Below are positions 33,638 to 44,438 of a DNA stretch of 64,000 bases, one piece after another. The DNA is from Astragalus membranaceus. Lineage: Eukaryota; Streptophyta; Magnoliopsida; Fabales; Fabaceae. Each line of letters starts with the position of its first letter. Within the stretch, counting starts at the first letter, position 1. Both the position numbers and the translations under genes were made by a program. The notes beneath the pieces are model-generated. The model saw only the letters and a program-made list of their open reading frames with translations, made no database searches and was not told where the DNA came from. The stretch covers positions 48,181,708 to 48,245,707 of the forward strand of contig CM076847.1 of NCBI GenBank assembly GCA_039519185.1, in the 5' to 3' direction.

Positions 33638-36056
33638 TGTAACATCCGCAAAATAATTAATAAAATTATTTAGATGTTAACCCAATTGAATTATTTTAGT
33701 ACTTGACTGGTAAATTTATTGAGTGCTAAAATTAATTATTGGTTGTCATCGGATCGTTAACCGGATAATACGGATCAAGGAAGTTTCGGAATCGAAATAA
33801 GAGATTTCGATCAATATGGTAATTTGACCGCGTTACAGCTTATATATTAAATAAATAAATATAAGTGTGTGTGTGTGTGTGTGTGTGTGTTGAAAAGAAA
33901 GGAGAAAGAATTAATTAAAAAGAAAGAAAGAAAGAAGAAAGGAAGCGTACGAGACAGAGAAGGAAAAGAGAGAAAAGGAGAGAAAAGAGAAAGAAAGGGT
34001 GAGGAGGAAGAAGAGGAAAAAGGGAAGGTTTCGGTTCATCAAAACGACTTCCTTCCAACACGAAAAATGCTCAGCGTTACTTCCTCTTCGATTTGGTAGC
34101 AAGATCTTCATCATCAACTCACTCTCTCTCACTTTGCCATTTTCGAATTTGAGAGGAAAAATGGAGGTTTTGTGGTTCAAGCTCAAAGGAAAGCCTAGAA
34201 TGGTGGTGAGGAGCGAGCTCAAGGTGGAATACGCGAATATTGATGTCCGATTTGGAGTTTTTGAAGAATTGAAGGTTAGGGTTCAAAATTGGGTTTATGT
34301 GTGAATAGTGGTGATTGGAGGTTGAAGACGATGAATAGTGTTCGTGGAAGATTTCGAGGAATTCGGTATTTCGGTCAAAAAGAGGTTTCGTGATCGAGTG
34401 GGAAGCTTTGGAAGCGGATCGGGTGTCGCCGGAGCGGGGAGCGTTCGTGTGGCTACTCGGTGATTTCGGCTCGATCGTGGATCACGCGTCGAGGGCGAGT
34501 TCTGCTCACGTTTAGGATTTTACGTTTCGAATTAATTGATTTAATGTTTTATCGCTTTCGCTGGACTGGAATATTTCTGGATATTGTCTGTTTCGGGTTA
34601 GGAATCGATCGGAGCGAGTCTCGAGTTGTGTCGCGTTGAAATGGAATTTTTGGTGATTCGATTTCGAAAGATTTTGACTTAAAAACCGTTAATTGGAAAA
34701 TATGTCGCGTTTTGATACAATTCGTTTAAAATGAGTTTTTGATTGATTGTGTGACTTTGATTGAGACTGTTTTTATAGTTGTCAAAACTGTTTTCAATCG
34801 GAACAAGAATCGGAATTGAGCGGAATAGCGAATTTCGCAAGGAAACGGAAAACCTGCACTTTTATACAGAGGGTCGCGTCGCGACCTGTTCCCATCGCGT
34901 CGCGACATGGCCCAGTTTTGTCACGCAAAAAGTTTCTGTCACTTTTCGCGTCGCGACGGAAGCAGTTCGCGTCGCGACGCTTTGCAGATTTTCAGCAACT
35001 ATTCACTGTTTTTGTTTTCGCGATAACTTTTGATCCGGGAACCCGATTGAGGTGTTCTCAGGTGCGTTTGAAAGCTTATTGAAAGGCCTAATCAAATAAA
35101 TGATTTAAATTTGTATAATGAACTGTTTTTGAAGTTATAGATCGTTTCGAAAAACCGACTAATAGTACGCGTGTGCGGATATGTTTATTAATAATAAAGC
35201 GGACTATGAGTCCTACGTGGTACGGTATAACTGACGCGAGATGATTATTATTTATTGTCTAAACCGGTCTACGATTCACGATATATAAATTATATCGACT
35301 ATGGGAAACGGCCCGATGCGGGTGTTATGTTCAACTATTGGTCTGAATGTAAATGAACTAAATGTTCATATGATTGTAGATATATATATTATATCGAGTT
35401 TGGGGGACGACCCATGTTGACATACTAGGCGGAGAAGTCATGAACCCTTACCCTAGGCTCTGTGCCATTAGGAAACACTACTGGTTATGGGGTTCGCCGG
35501 GATTAGCAAGTGGATTGCGGTCGGTGTTGTGTCAAAAGTTTGTACTACGTTCACCGGGATTAGCAAGTGGATTGCGGTCGGTGGTACGTAGAAAGGCCTA
35601 GGATGTTAGTTCATCGGGATTAGCAAGTGGATTGCGGTCGGTGTTGCGTCAAACCTTAAAAACGTTTTAAAACTGGACCGCGAGTGTTAGTAGGGGTTTC
35701 GGTAGAACTCACTGAGATTGTATCTCACTGTTTATATTTTGTGGTTTTTACAGAGAAGCAGGGGAGAAAGCAAAGGTGAAGAACCACAGCTAGGTGGTGT
35801 GCTTATGAAGACGGTGAAGACTTAGTTTTCATTGTTAATGCCTTTCCCTCGAGACCTTTGTATTTCCGATTGTATAACTTGTACCAGTAAAAGTTGTAAA
35901 ATCGTTTCCGCTATTTCTTGGTATTTGGATATTGGACTCTAGGTTATGAGCTGTTTTTATTTATGTTCAATATCTAAAACAGGAAAAATATCTCTGATTA
36001 TTTTATGATGGTACACTTGGGTATTTTTACTCGATGAATAATACCGGGGTGTTACA
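33638..36056 (+). repeat. Element B 5' LTR
   Basis: 2419 bp. It contains a GT run (about 33865-33890), a GA-rich leader, a hairpin-donor with a GC instead of GT donor (GGGCGAGTTCTGCTCAC near 34493), a GC cassette with four TCGCGTCGCGAC motifs (about 34864-34980), three GATTAGCAAGTGGATTGCGG hairpin units (about 35497-35645) and an acceptor ending at 35753. Confidence 0.93.
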
Positions 36057-36078
36057 GTTGGAATCAGAGCAGTTCGAC
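36057..36078 (+). promoter_or_regulatory. Primer-binding site of element B
   Basis: TTGGAATCAGAGCAGTTCG follows the LTR end. TGGAATCAGAGC differs by one base from the tRNA-Met complement seen in element A. Confidence 0.88.
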
Positions 36079-36273
36079 CTAGTCGAACTTAGTTTAGAGT
36101 TGAGTCGATTCCTTGTTAGTCCTGGTTGTAATTACACTTGTGATGCTAAGAGACATTGAGCCTGATCAACTTAATACTTAGTGCATCATAAGCGGAATTA
36201 TGGTAGGATGATCAAGACGCAGTCCTCGACCAAGACCGGAGTCTCCAACCGGTGCATCCTCAGAAAAGGTGAC

Positions 36274-37140
36274 ATGACGGTGGAAGAATACACCGCTAAG
36301 TTTGAGAAGTTGTCTCAGTTTTACCAAGTGGTAAAGTAAGCTCCGGATGACGAATGGAGGATGCAGAAGTATAAGACGGGGATAAGTGCTTTCATGATTT
36401 ATGGTCTCAGTTCTTATACTATTACCAATTATGTTGCCTAGGTATAATCAGCCTATGTCGCCGAGGATGATCTCATAGGAAGTATGGGAAAGGAAAGAAG
36501 GTAGTTGAAATTATCAACTCCGAATGCAAAGTCCTAAGATGATTTTCATCAAAGGAAAAGCAGATGCAATTCTTTGATTCTTCAAAGGTCAGAAGATGTT
36601 CTAATTGTAGAAAGCAACACAATTTAGAAATAGTAGTATATGCGGTAGAGGGTCACTATGGTAAAGAGTGCCCTGTAAGGAAAAGTTCTAAGGAGTCACA
36701 AGCAGCTCCAAGGCAAGGATGAGTCAACCCTTTGGATGCTCAGACAGTTACAATGGATGACAGGTTACTGAAGGATGTGGGATCTCCTATTCGATAACTC
36801 TGTTAGTATATTATACGATTCGGGTGTAACCCATTGTTTTACAGCACAATCATGTGTGGATCGGTTGGGACTAGCGAATCTCTGCTATCCGGGCCGATAA
36901 CTATTTTAACTGCTGCTAAGGGTCGTGTCCAGACCTAATCTTTGAATAGAATTGTCTACTTGTTATAGGAGGCAGAAATTTCGTTGTAGAATTTATTGTT
37001 TGCCTATGAGATGTGTGGGTATGAATTGGATGACTGCGAACCATGTTACAAACGTCCGTGTTAATTATCTATCAGCTTCGCTTCAGAATCAGTTGAATTG
37101 TCTAGGACAAATTCTGAAGCGGTTACCAAGTTCACCTTAG
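36274..37140 (+). pseudogene. Element B gag and protease, broken
   Basis: MTVEEYTAKFEKLSQFYQVV is followed by K and a stop at the same codon as in element A. More stops follow around 36440. The nucleocapsid region keeps only partial cysteine clusters (CSNCRK and EGHYGKEC). The protease site reads LYDSGVTHC with Val for Ala, and GMNWMTANHV follows near 37018-37050. No complete frame remains. Confidence 0.75.
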
Positions 37141-37369
37141 ACGGTCAATCTTCGTTCCAAGGTGCGGAAGCACATGTTAGTATGTTATCTGCATCCACTG
37201 AAACTAGTTTAGATTTGGCGAACATTCAGGTTGTGAATGACTTTCTGGATGTTTTCACGATGAAGTTTCTTCTGAACCTCCAGCGCGAGAGGTAGAGTAC
37301 GGTAGAATTGGTTCCTGGCACGGGATCAATATCTATTGTTTCTTATTGAATGTTTCTTTAGAAGTAAAG

Positions 37370-37955
37370 GGAATGGAGTCTCAACTTGAAGAGTCGACCG
37401 AGTGCTTCTCTAAGGAGTGTTCTGGTGTGATTAGTCGAAAGGAAAAATGGTAGCATGAAATTGTGCATTAATTATCGACAACTCAACAAAGTGACGATCA
37501 AGAACAAATACCCTTTTCTAAGGGTACACGAATTGCTGGATCAACTTCGAGGTGCAGAGGTGTTTTCAAAAAAAAAATTCGATCTGAGGTCAGGATATCA
37601 TCAATTAAAAGTTAGAGCCTTAGATATTCCGAAGACAGCTTTCCGTACTAGGTATGGACATTACGAGTTCGTAGTGATGCCCTTCGGTTTGACTAATGCT
37701 CCGGTGGTATTCATGGATTACATGAACCGAGTTTTTCATACGTATCAGGATCAGTTTGAAGTCGTTTTCATCGATGATATCTTGATGTGCTCGAAGACCA
37801 TTGAGGAGCATGTCCAACATCTCCTCATTGTTCTGAGTGTACTCCGAGAAAAGAAGTTGTACTTGAAACCTTCGAGGTGTGATTTTTGGGTGTCAGAGGT
37901 AAAGTCTTTGAGACATGTGATTTCCCAAGTCGGGAGTTTTTGTAGATCTCAGTAA
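37370..37955 (+). pseudogene. Element B reverse transcriptase (longest open piece 37455-37955)
   Basis: Encodes KLCINYRQLNKVTIKNKYPF, FDLRSGYHQLKV, AFRTRYGHYEFVVMPFGLTN and the catalytic VVFIDDILMCSKT with both aspartates kept, then LREKKLYLKPSRCDFW. It is the better-preserved RT of the two elements. Stops upstream disconnect it from gag and protease. Confidence 0.88.
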
Positions 37956-37972
37956 GAAGGAAGCGGTGTCGA

Positions 37973-38565
37973 ATGGGAGTGACCGACATCAGCCGCAGAG
38001 ATCAAAAGTTTCTGGGGCTAGCCGGTTACTACAGGAAGTTTATCGAAGGATTCTCGCTATTGGTTCTTCCACGTACTCGGTTAACTCGTAAGGGTCAACC
38101 GTTTGCGCGGGAAGCTGATTGTGAAGAATGTTTTCAAGAATTGAAGGTTTGGTTGACTTCTGCTCTAATCCTGATTCTTCCGAATCCGTCATTGGAATTT
38201 TAAATTTTCGATGACGCTTCAGGGAAGGGTTTAGGATGTATTCTAATGCAAAGATCAACAAGTGGTAGCTTAGGCGTCCAGACAATTAAGGTCTCGTGAA
38301 GAGAATTATCCAACTCATGAATTGGAGTTAATAGCCATTGTGTATGCACTGAAGATTTGGAGATGTTACATGTATGGGTCTCGTTTCGAAGTCTCTAGTG
38401 GTCACAAGAGTTTAAGGTATCTGTTTGATCAGAAAGAACTGAATAGCAGGCAGAGAAGTGTGTAGAACTTCTGAAGGATTATGACTTCGGGTTGAAGTAT
38501 CATCCAGGAAATTCCAATGTTGTAGCTGATGCGAGTAGTAGGAAATCGCTCCACACGGCAGAATT
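37973..38565 (+). pseudogene. Element B RT thumb and RNase H, broken
   Basis: DQKFLGLAGYYRKFIEGFS and TRKGQPFAREADCEECFQEL mark the thumb and connection. Further on, ALKIW, LYGSRF and a HPGN-like end (YHPGNSNVVADASSRK) of RNase H are read in scattered frames with several stops. Confidence 0.75.
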
Positions 38566-38705
38566 ATGATGCATTAGATGGAATTATTAGAGTCTGATAG
38601 AGACTTAAATCTGAATTCAAGATCGAGAGGAACCTGTTAGTGTTGAGCCATATGAGGATCTCTAGTTCCCTAAGGGATTCTATACGCTTAGCATAGGAAG
38701 TTGAT

Positions 38706-38905
38706 GTGAAGCTACAATCACAAAAGGTATTTCCAGATTTTACTATGGATAGTGATGGAGTCTGTTGTTTCAACGGTAGAATCTGCGCGGCCGATGATGA
38801 GAGCAATAAAAGGCAAGTGTTAGAGGAAGCACACCGAAGTTTACTTTCTATACATCCTGGACCCACCAAGATGTACAGAGATGTAAAGCAGATGTATTAG
38901 TGGCA
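38706..38905 (+). pseudogene. Element B integrase zinc-binding domain; core absent
   Basis: Encodes FNGRICAADDESNKRQVLEE, AHRSLLSIHPGPTKMYRDVK and a stop after QMY. It is the H2C2 zinc domain of integrase, closer to the consensus than in element A because the HPGPTKMY part is intact. It is followed by about 1.1 kb with no integrase core, collinear with element A. Confidence 0.85.
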
Positions 38906-40009
38906 AGGTATTAGTTGATAATCTCTTCTTCGTGAAGGTTAACAATGAGATGGTATTATATGATTCCGTTTGACAAAGTCGAACGCGAACGCGAATATGT
39001 AGGTGAGGTAACTGTTGACTGTTTTTCACAATGCGAATAAGCACCAGAGGACTAACTGACGGATCTGCTGCAAGGGACTGGAATTTCCAAAGTGAAGTTT
39101 GGCGTGCGGTATGGTAGTTTTGAAAAATCGTTTTGTGAAAACCCGCGTGCTAAAGTTAATTTTGGGAACGAATCAAGAGGCTAATAAAATTTGATTGAGG
39201 AAAAATCCTAGGAAGATTACTTAGGTTGAAGGGAAACTCTCAACGCTATTGACTGATCCTGAAAGGAATCGGGTGCGTCGTTGGTGAAAACCTCGTGAAG
39301 AAGTTGCAATAGAAGAGAAGGAGCTCTGAGTTCTGTTTGATAGTTGTTTGGAGAACAACTGAGGTGATTTTCATTACATTCAATTTGTTGGATGTCCCCG
39401 TGGTTTATTTCTACGTTTAAGATAAACGTTTCTGGTAAATCCTCATTTCATCTTCTTTTGAAAAGCGTTATCTCGAAATCCGGGGGCGAGTCAGGAAGTT
39501 TCACAAGTGACTTGTTCGTCACATTGTCGGTGTGTACGAAAACTGTTATGGATTTTCGAAGATTTGTTGAGATCGTGTTTACACCCTTCGACAAAATCAT
39601 GTTTGTACTTATCTCTACCGTGGAGTACCGATTTGTGGATCTCATTTTCAACCTGTATGTCTATCAAGTGTCTTGTATTAAACCCTTTGATATAGATCAA
39701 TCAAAGTTGGGGAGTAAACGAGAATAATTGGAATGAAGCTTCGGAAGTGTTTTCAAACGCGGTGCCGAGCCTATGTAGGCGAATGATGAGTTTTTCGTGT
39801 AGATTCGTAACAAGAGAGTTCGTATCAAGGTAGTAGTGGGTCATACTTGGAGATTGACGTGCCAACTTGAGAAGATTTTCTACACTCATTTCGTTAGTTC
39901 GAGATTGTTTCCAGCAAATTTAGACCTTTCCGAGAATGTCGATTCTCGGTTAGTCAAATGAAAGACTTGACGAAATTTTGAGGACAAAATTCTTTTAAGT
40001 TGGGGAGAA
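38906..40009 (+). other. Element B non-coding 3' internal region with polypurine tract
   Basis: Collinear with 7431-8494. Small frames on both strands have no family resemblance. It ends with AGTTGGGGAGAA directly before the 3' LTR. Confidence 0.75.
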
Positions 40010-42389
40010 TGTAACATCCGCAAAATAATTAATAGAATTATTTATATGTTAACCCAATTGAATTATTTTAGTACTTGACTGGTAAATTTATTGAGTGCTA
40101 AAATTAATTATTGGTTGTCATCGGATCGTTAACCGGATAATACGGATCAAGGAAGTTTCGGAATCGAAATAAGAGATTTCGATCAATATGGTAATTTGAC
40201 CGCGTTACAGCTTATATATTAAATAAATAAATATAAGTGTGTGTGTGTGTGTGTTGAAAAGAAAGGAGAAAGAATTAATTAAAAAGAAAGAAAGAAAGAA
40301 GAAAGGAAGCGTACGAGACAGAGAAGGAAAAGAGAGAAAAGGAGAGAAAAGAGAAAGAAAGGGTGAGGAGGAAAAAGGGAAGGTTTCGGTTCATCAAAAC
40401 GACTTCCTTCCAACACGAAAAATGCTCAGCGTTACTTCCTCTTCGATTTGGTAGCAAGATTTTCATCATCAACTCACTCTCTCTCACTTTGCCATTTTCG
40501 AATTTGAGAGGAAAAATGGAGGTTTTGTGGTTCAAGCTCAAAGGAAAGCCTAGAATGGTGGTGAGGAGCGAGCTCAAGGTGGAATACGCGAATATTGATG
40601 TCCGATTTGGAGTTTTTGAAGAATTGAAGGTTAGGGTTCAAAATTGGGTTTATGTGTGAATAGTGGTGATTGGAGGTTGAAGACGATGAATAGTGTTCGT
40701 GGAAGATTTCGAGGAATTCGGTATTTCGGTCAAAAAGAGGTTTCGTGATCGAGTGGGAAGCTTTGGAAGCGGATCGGGTGTCGCCGGAGCGGGGAGCGTT
40801 CGTGTGGCTACTCGGTGATTTCGGCTCGATCGTGGATCACGCGTCGAGGGTGAGTTCTACTCACGTTTAGGATTTTACGTTTCGAATTAATTGATTTAAT
40901 GTTTTATCGCTTTCGCTGGACTGGAATATTTCTGGATATTCTCTGTTTCGGGTTAGGAATCGACCGGAGCGAGTCTCGAGCTGTGTCGCGTTTTGATACA
41001 ATTCGTTTAAAATGAGTTTTTGATTGATTGTGTGACTTTGATTGAGACTGTTTTTATAGTTGTCAAAACTGTTTTCAATCGGAACAAGAATCGGAATTGA
41101 GCGGAATAGCGAATTTCGCAAGGAAACAGAAAACCTGCACTTTTCTGCAGAGGGTCGCGTCGCGACCCGTTCCCATCGCGTCGCGACATGGCCCAGTTTT
41201 GTCACGCAAAAAGTTTGTCACTTTTCGCGTCGCGACGGAAGCATATCGCGTCGCGACGCTTTGCAGATTTTCAGCAACTATTCACTGTTTTTGTTTTCGC
41301 GATAACTTTTGATCCGGGAACCCGATTGAGGTGTTCTCAGGTGCGTTTGAAAGCTTATTGAAAGGCCTAATCAAATAAATGATTTAAATTTGTATAATGA
41401 ACTGTTTTTGAAGTTATAGATCGTTTCGAAAAACTGACTAATAGTACGCGTGTGCGGATATGTTTATTAATAATAAAGCGGACTATGAGTCCTACGTGGT
41501 ACGGTATAACTGACGCGAGATGATTATTATACATATTGTCTAAACCGGTCTACGATTCACGATATATAAATTATATCGACTATGGGAAACGGCCCGATGC
41601 GGGTGTTATGTTCAACTATTGGTCTGAATGTAAATGAACTAAATGTTCATATGATTGTAGATATATATATTATATCGAGTTTGGGTGACGACCCATGTTG
41701 ACATACTAGGCGGGGAAGTAATGAACCCTTACCCTAGGCTCTGTGCCATTAGGAAACACTACTGGTTATGGGGCTCGCTGGGATTAGCAAGTGGATTGCG
41801 GTCGGTGTTGTGTCAAAAGTTTGTACTACGTTCACCGGGATTAGCAAGTGGATTGCGGTCGGTGGTACGTAGAAAGGCCTAGGATGTTAGTTCATCGGGA
41901 TTAGCAAGTGGATTGCAGTCGGTGTCCTAATAGATCGAAGCCTTATTGTATGATTCACCGGGAATAGCAAGTGGATTGCGGTCGGTGTTGCGTCAAACCT
42001 TAAAACTGGACCGCGAGTGTTAGTAGGGGTTTCGGTAGAACTCACTGAGATTGTATCTCACTGTTTATATTTTGTGGTTTTTACAGAGAAGCAGGGGAGA
42101 AAGCAAAGGTGAAGAACCACAGCTAGGTGGTGTGCTTATGAAGACGGTGAAGACTTAGTTTTCATTGTTAATGCCTTTCCCTCGAGACCTTTGTATTTCC
42201 GATTGTATAACTTGTACCAGTAAAAGTTGTAAAATCGTTTCCGCTATTTCTTGGTATTTGGATATTGGACTCTAGGTTATGAGCTGTTTTTATTTATGTT
42301 CAATATCTAAAACAGGAAAAATATCTCTGATTATTTTATGATGGTACACTTGGGTATTTTTACTCGATGAATAATACCGGGGTGTTACA
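40010..42389 (+). repeat. Element B 3' LTR
   Basis: 2380 bp. Relative to the 5' LTR it lacks about 75 bp between two GTCGCGTT repeats (near 40985) and has a different hairpin-unit count, four instead of three. It keeps a consensus GT donor (40850) and an acceptor ending at 42086. Otherwise it is very similar, so the insertion is fairly recent. Confidence 0.93.
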
Positions 42390-42427
42390 CATTAGCTGGG
42401 GCATTATTCACTTTGCATGCTTCTCAA

Positions 42428-42878
42428 ATTCTTACATGGAAGAACATGTGGTTGGTACCGGTTCTTCTGGTGTTGTTTATGAGGCATTAAATTCCTTTAG
42501 CAGTGTTTCCTTAAATGTAAGGTATGATATTCTTTGCTTCACTTTTGTATCAGTTTTTGTCAAGTTACTCTTTTTGCTTATACACAATGCTTTGAATGTA
42601 TTTTAGGCTAAGTTCCTTGAAACTGGTGAAGCTGCGGCAATAAAGAAAGTCTTACAAGACAAGAGATATAAGAATAGGGAACTCCAGGTTACGCGTATGC
42701 TCGAGCATACTGACGTTTTTAGACTAAAGCATTGTTTCTACTCGACGGCTGCAAAAGATGAGGTGTGCCTTAACCTAGTCTTGTAGTATGTTCCTGAAAC
42801 TGTCTACAGAGTTTCAAAGCAATATGCCAGAATGCACCAGTATATGCCTATCTTTTTGTGCAACTATATACATATCAG
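42428..42878 (+). pseudogene. GSK3/shaggy-like kinase fragment
   Basis: Block 1 (about 42428-42485) encodes SYMEEHVVGTGSSGVVYEA, the glycine-rich loop. After an intron, block 2 (42607-42878) encodes KFLETGEAAAIKKVLQDKRY, KNRELQVTRMLEHTD, LKHCFYSTAAKDEVCLNLVL, a stop, then YVPETVYRVSKQYARMHQ. The stop replaces the Glu of LVLEYVPE. A one-base loss in a T-run then shifts the frame before QLYTYQ at the donor. Only N-lobe subdomains I-V are present; the catalytic loop and activation segment were never captured or are lost. Confidence 0.92.
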
Positions 42879-43141
42879 GTAATCTAGAAATTGAGTTGAT
42901 TATTATCATTATTATTGTTGTTTTGCTAAAGAATTTCCTTGATGATGTTTATAGAATTTCAGTCATTTCAGTCCTTGATGCCGTGGTTTAAATTATATGC
43001 ATCATGTGGTTGGATAGTTGTTGCTGATTTCATTTGATGTTGCTGCTTATAATATATGTTGTGTGCTAAATTATCTTTTATTGGCTTAGCATGCATTTGT
43101 TTGTATATTTCCTTTGTTGTTCATTTGGGTTAATGATGCAG
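42879..43141. other. Intron-like AT-rich stretch
   Basis: Begins at the GT donor of the GSK3-like fragment and runs to a TGATGCAG acceptor directly before the EF2-like exon. No coding is seen. The boundary between GSK3 intron and EF2 leader intron lies somewhere inside. Confidence 0.5.
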
Positions 43142-43215
43142 ATGAGGCCAAATTTCCATCCAGAAGGGAGAACTTTTGAAGAAAGCAAAATCCGTTATTG
43201 CGCATGTTGATCATG
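43142..43215 (+). pseudogene. Probable elongation factor 2 first-exon remnant
   Basis: After the acceptor, an ATG and a degraded stretch lead to bases encoding SVIAHVDHG, ending at a CATG/GT donor. In plant EF2 genes the first coding exon starts after a leader intron and ends at exactly VIAHVDHG, before KSTLTD. The middle has small indels and no full frame survives. The match is short, so the call is tentative. Confidence 0.5.
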
Positions 43216-43845
43216 GTATGAGTTATGCTAGTTCACATTTTATTTGTTTTGGTTATTGCTTAATTTGATGTGTGAATGTGACATGGCCTTCGTTCTTGAC
43301 TTGAAAATATTGTTTTTCATAGTTGTAAAGGCTATTTATCAGCCTCTTTGAATTCAATCAATGAGTTTGTTTTGTGTACTCTTTGTTCCCTACATGATTA
43401 ATCTTTGTCAATTGAATTGTTTATGTGGATTGTTGCTGAATACATGAAGAAAAAGTGTGTTTCTTTGATGTTTGTTTATGTGGATCGTAGCTTAACTACC
43501 AATGAATATCCTTATACTCTAGTAATGTTTGCACTTTCTTTCTTTTTTCTTCTTACTGATGTGGAAATGAGAAAGGATCATTTAGTTTGAAGTTTAATGT
43601 TTCTGTTTATTTAGTAGGAATTCTAATTTGCTAGCAAAGGTGTTGATTACTGTTTATCAAGCAATGTGAGAATGCTTTGGTTTCTTCAGACTACTATATT
43701 GTTCCACAATTACTATTGTTGTTGTTTACTTGTTTTTCCTTCATACTACTATTGTCTCATTATTCTGAAATTTTATGATTTAGATGCATAGTGTGTCATT
43801 ACATGTTGGAGTGGGGTTTTCCCTTTATTCTGTTTCAGGTTTTCC
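43216..43845. other. Non-coding stretch left of the tRNA hairpin
   Basis: T-rich sequence without recognisable coding. It may be intron following the EF2-like exon. Frames on the plus strand (for example 43405-43590) are hydrophobic T-rich translations with no family resemblance. Confidence 0.5.
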
Positions 43846-44033
43846 TTTTTTTTTTTCAAATTTTGGTTTAATCTATACACCCTGATATATGACTCCATGG
43901 CCCAATGGATAAGGCGCTGGTCTACGGAACCAGAGATTCTGGGTTCGATCCCCAGTGGAGTCGCTTCTACGGAACCAAAATTCGTATAACCAGGGTGTAT
44001 ATGAGATTAAACCAAAAATTTGAAAAAAAAAAA
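43846..44033. repeat. Inverted repeat flanking the tRNA gene
   Basis: The left arm, 43846-43884 (T-run, CAAATTTTGGTTTAATCTAT, ACACCCTG), is the reverse complement of the right arm, 43991-44033, apart from one short gap and one or two bases. The 106-base loop contains the tRNA gene. No TSD is obvious because both ends are homopolymeric. Confidence 0.88.
43891..43963 (+). tRNA. tRNA-Arg (anticodon ACG)
   Basis: 73 nt with a complete cloverleaf. Acceptor stem GACTCCA pairs with TGGAGTC. The D arm is GCC/GGC. The anticodon stem CTGGT/ACCAG carries loop CTACGGA with anticodon ACG. The T stem CTGGG/CCCAG carries TTCGATC, and G is the discriminator base. It is the nuclear type, unlike plastid trnR. 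No internal mismatch is seen. It lies inside CACTA 1 within an inverted repeat. The 3' flank carries a second TCTACGGAACCA (43967-43978), a partial copy of the anticodon arm, and no clear Pol III T-run is near, so expression is uncertain. Confidence 0.93.
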
Positions 44034-44035
44034 CT

Positions 44036-44420
44036 TTTAAAGTCAGGCGCAATAATGCTTGACTTTAAAACTACTTACGAAGTCAGGCAAGAATAAATGC
44101 TTGACTTTAAATCATACTTACGAAGTCAGGCAAGAATAAATGCTTGACTTTAAATCATACTTACGAAGTCAGGCAAGAATAATTGCTTGACTTTAAATCA
44201 TACTTACGAAGTCAGGCAATAATAACTGCTTGACTTTAAAACAGACTTACGAAGTCAGGCGAAATAAATGCGTGACTTTAAAACTTACTTACGAAGTCAG
44301 GCGAAATAAATGCTTGACTTTAAATCAGTCTTACGAAGTCAGGCTATCGCTTGACTTTAAAACTCCTGACATACAAAGTCGACTTAATAAAAGTCAAGCG
44401 GGCGCCTGACTTTAAATCCA
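44036..44420. repeat. Subterminal repeats, right end of CACTA 1
   Basis: Eight or so units with a period near 43 bp, each with CTTACGAAGTCAGGC and GCTTGACTTTAAA, forming AAGTCAGGC/GCTTGACTT hairpins. Units differ mainly in the loop. It ends at the terminal repeat (44435). Confidence 0.92.
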
Positions 44421-44438
44421 TTTTTTGCACTAGTGAAG

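Larger units (their letters stand above)
33638..42389 (+). mobile_element. Element B: complete but defective chromovirus-like Ty3/gypsy retrotransposon
   Basis: 8752 bp with a perfect TSD CATTA (33633-33637 and 42390-42394). Its LTRs start TGTAACATCCGC and end GGGGTGTTACA. The internal region (36057-40009) is collinear with element A: primer site, gag, protease, RT, RNase H, integrase zinc domain, non-coding 3' part, polypurine tract. The same gag stop and the same missing integrase core as in element A are present. It is inserted inside CACTA 1. Confidence 0.95.
28825..44435. mobile_element. CACTA element 1, 15.6 kb, gene-capturing, with nested element B
   Basis: Terminal inverted repeats CACTAGTGCAAAAATGG at 28825 and the complement of CACTAGTGCAAAAAATGG ending at 44435. 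The 3-bp TSD AAG (28822-28824 and 44436-44438) is perfect. Both ends have subterminal repeats built on AAGTCAGGCG. Without the nested retrotransposon the element is about 6.85 kb. It has no recognisable transposase; its interior is made of host gene fragments with introns in both orientations, a SINE and a tRNA gene, so it is a Pack-type non-autonomous CACTA. Confidence 0.92.

Noticed and set aside
44036..44420. CRISPR-like look: regular 43-bp spaced repeats with variable loops
   Set aside because: The genome is eukaryotic, the units form AAGTCAGGC hairpins, the variable parts are degenerate copies, and the array abuts a CACTA terminus.
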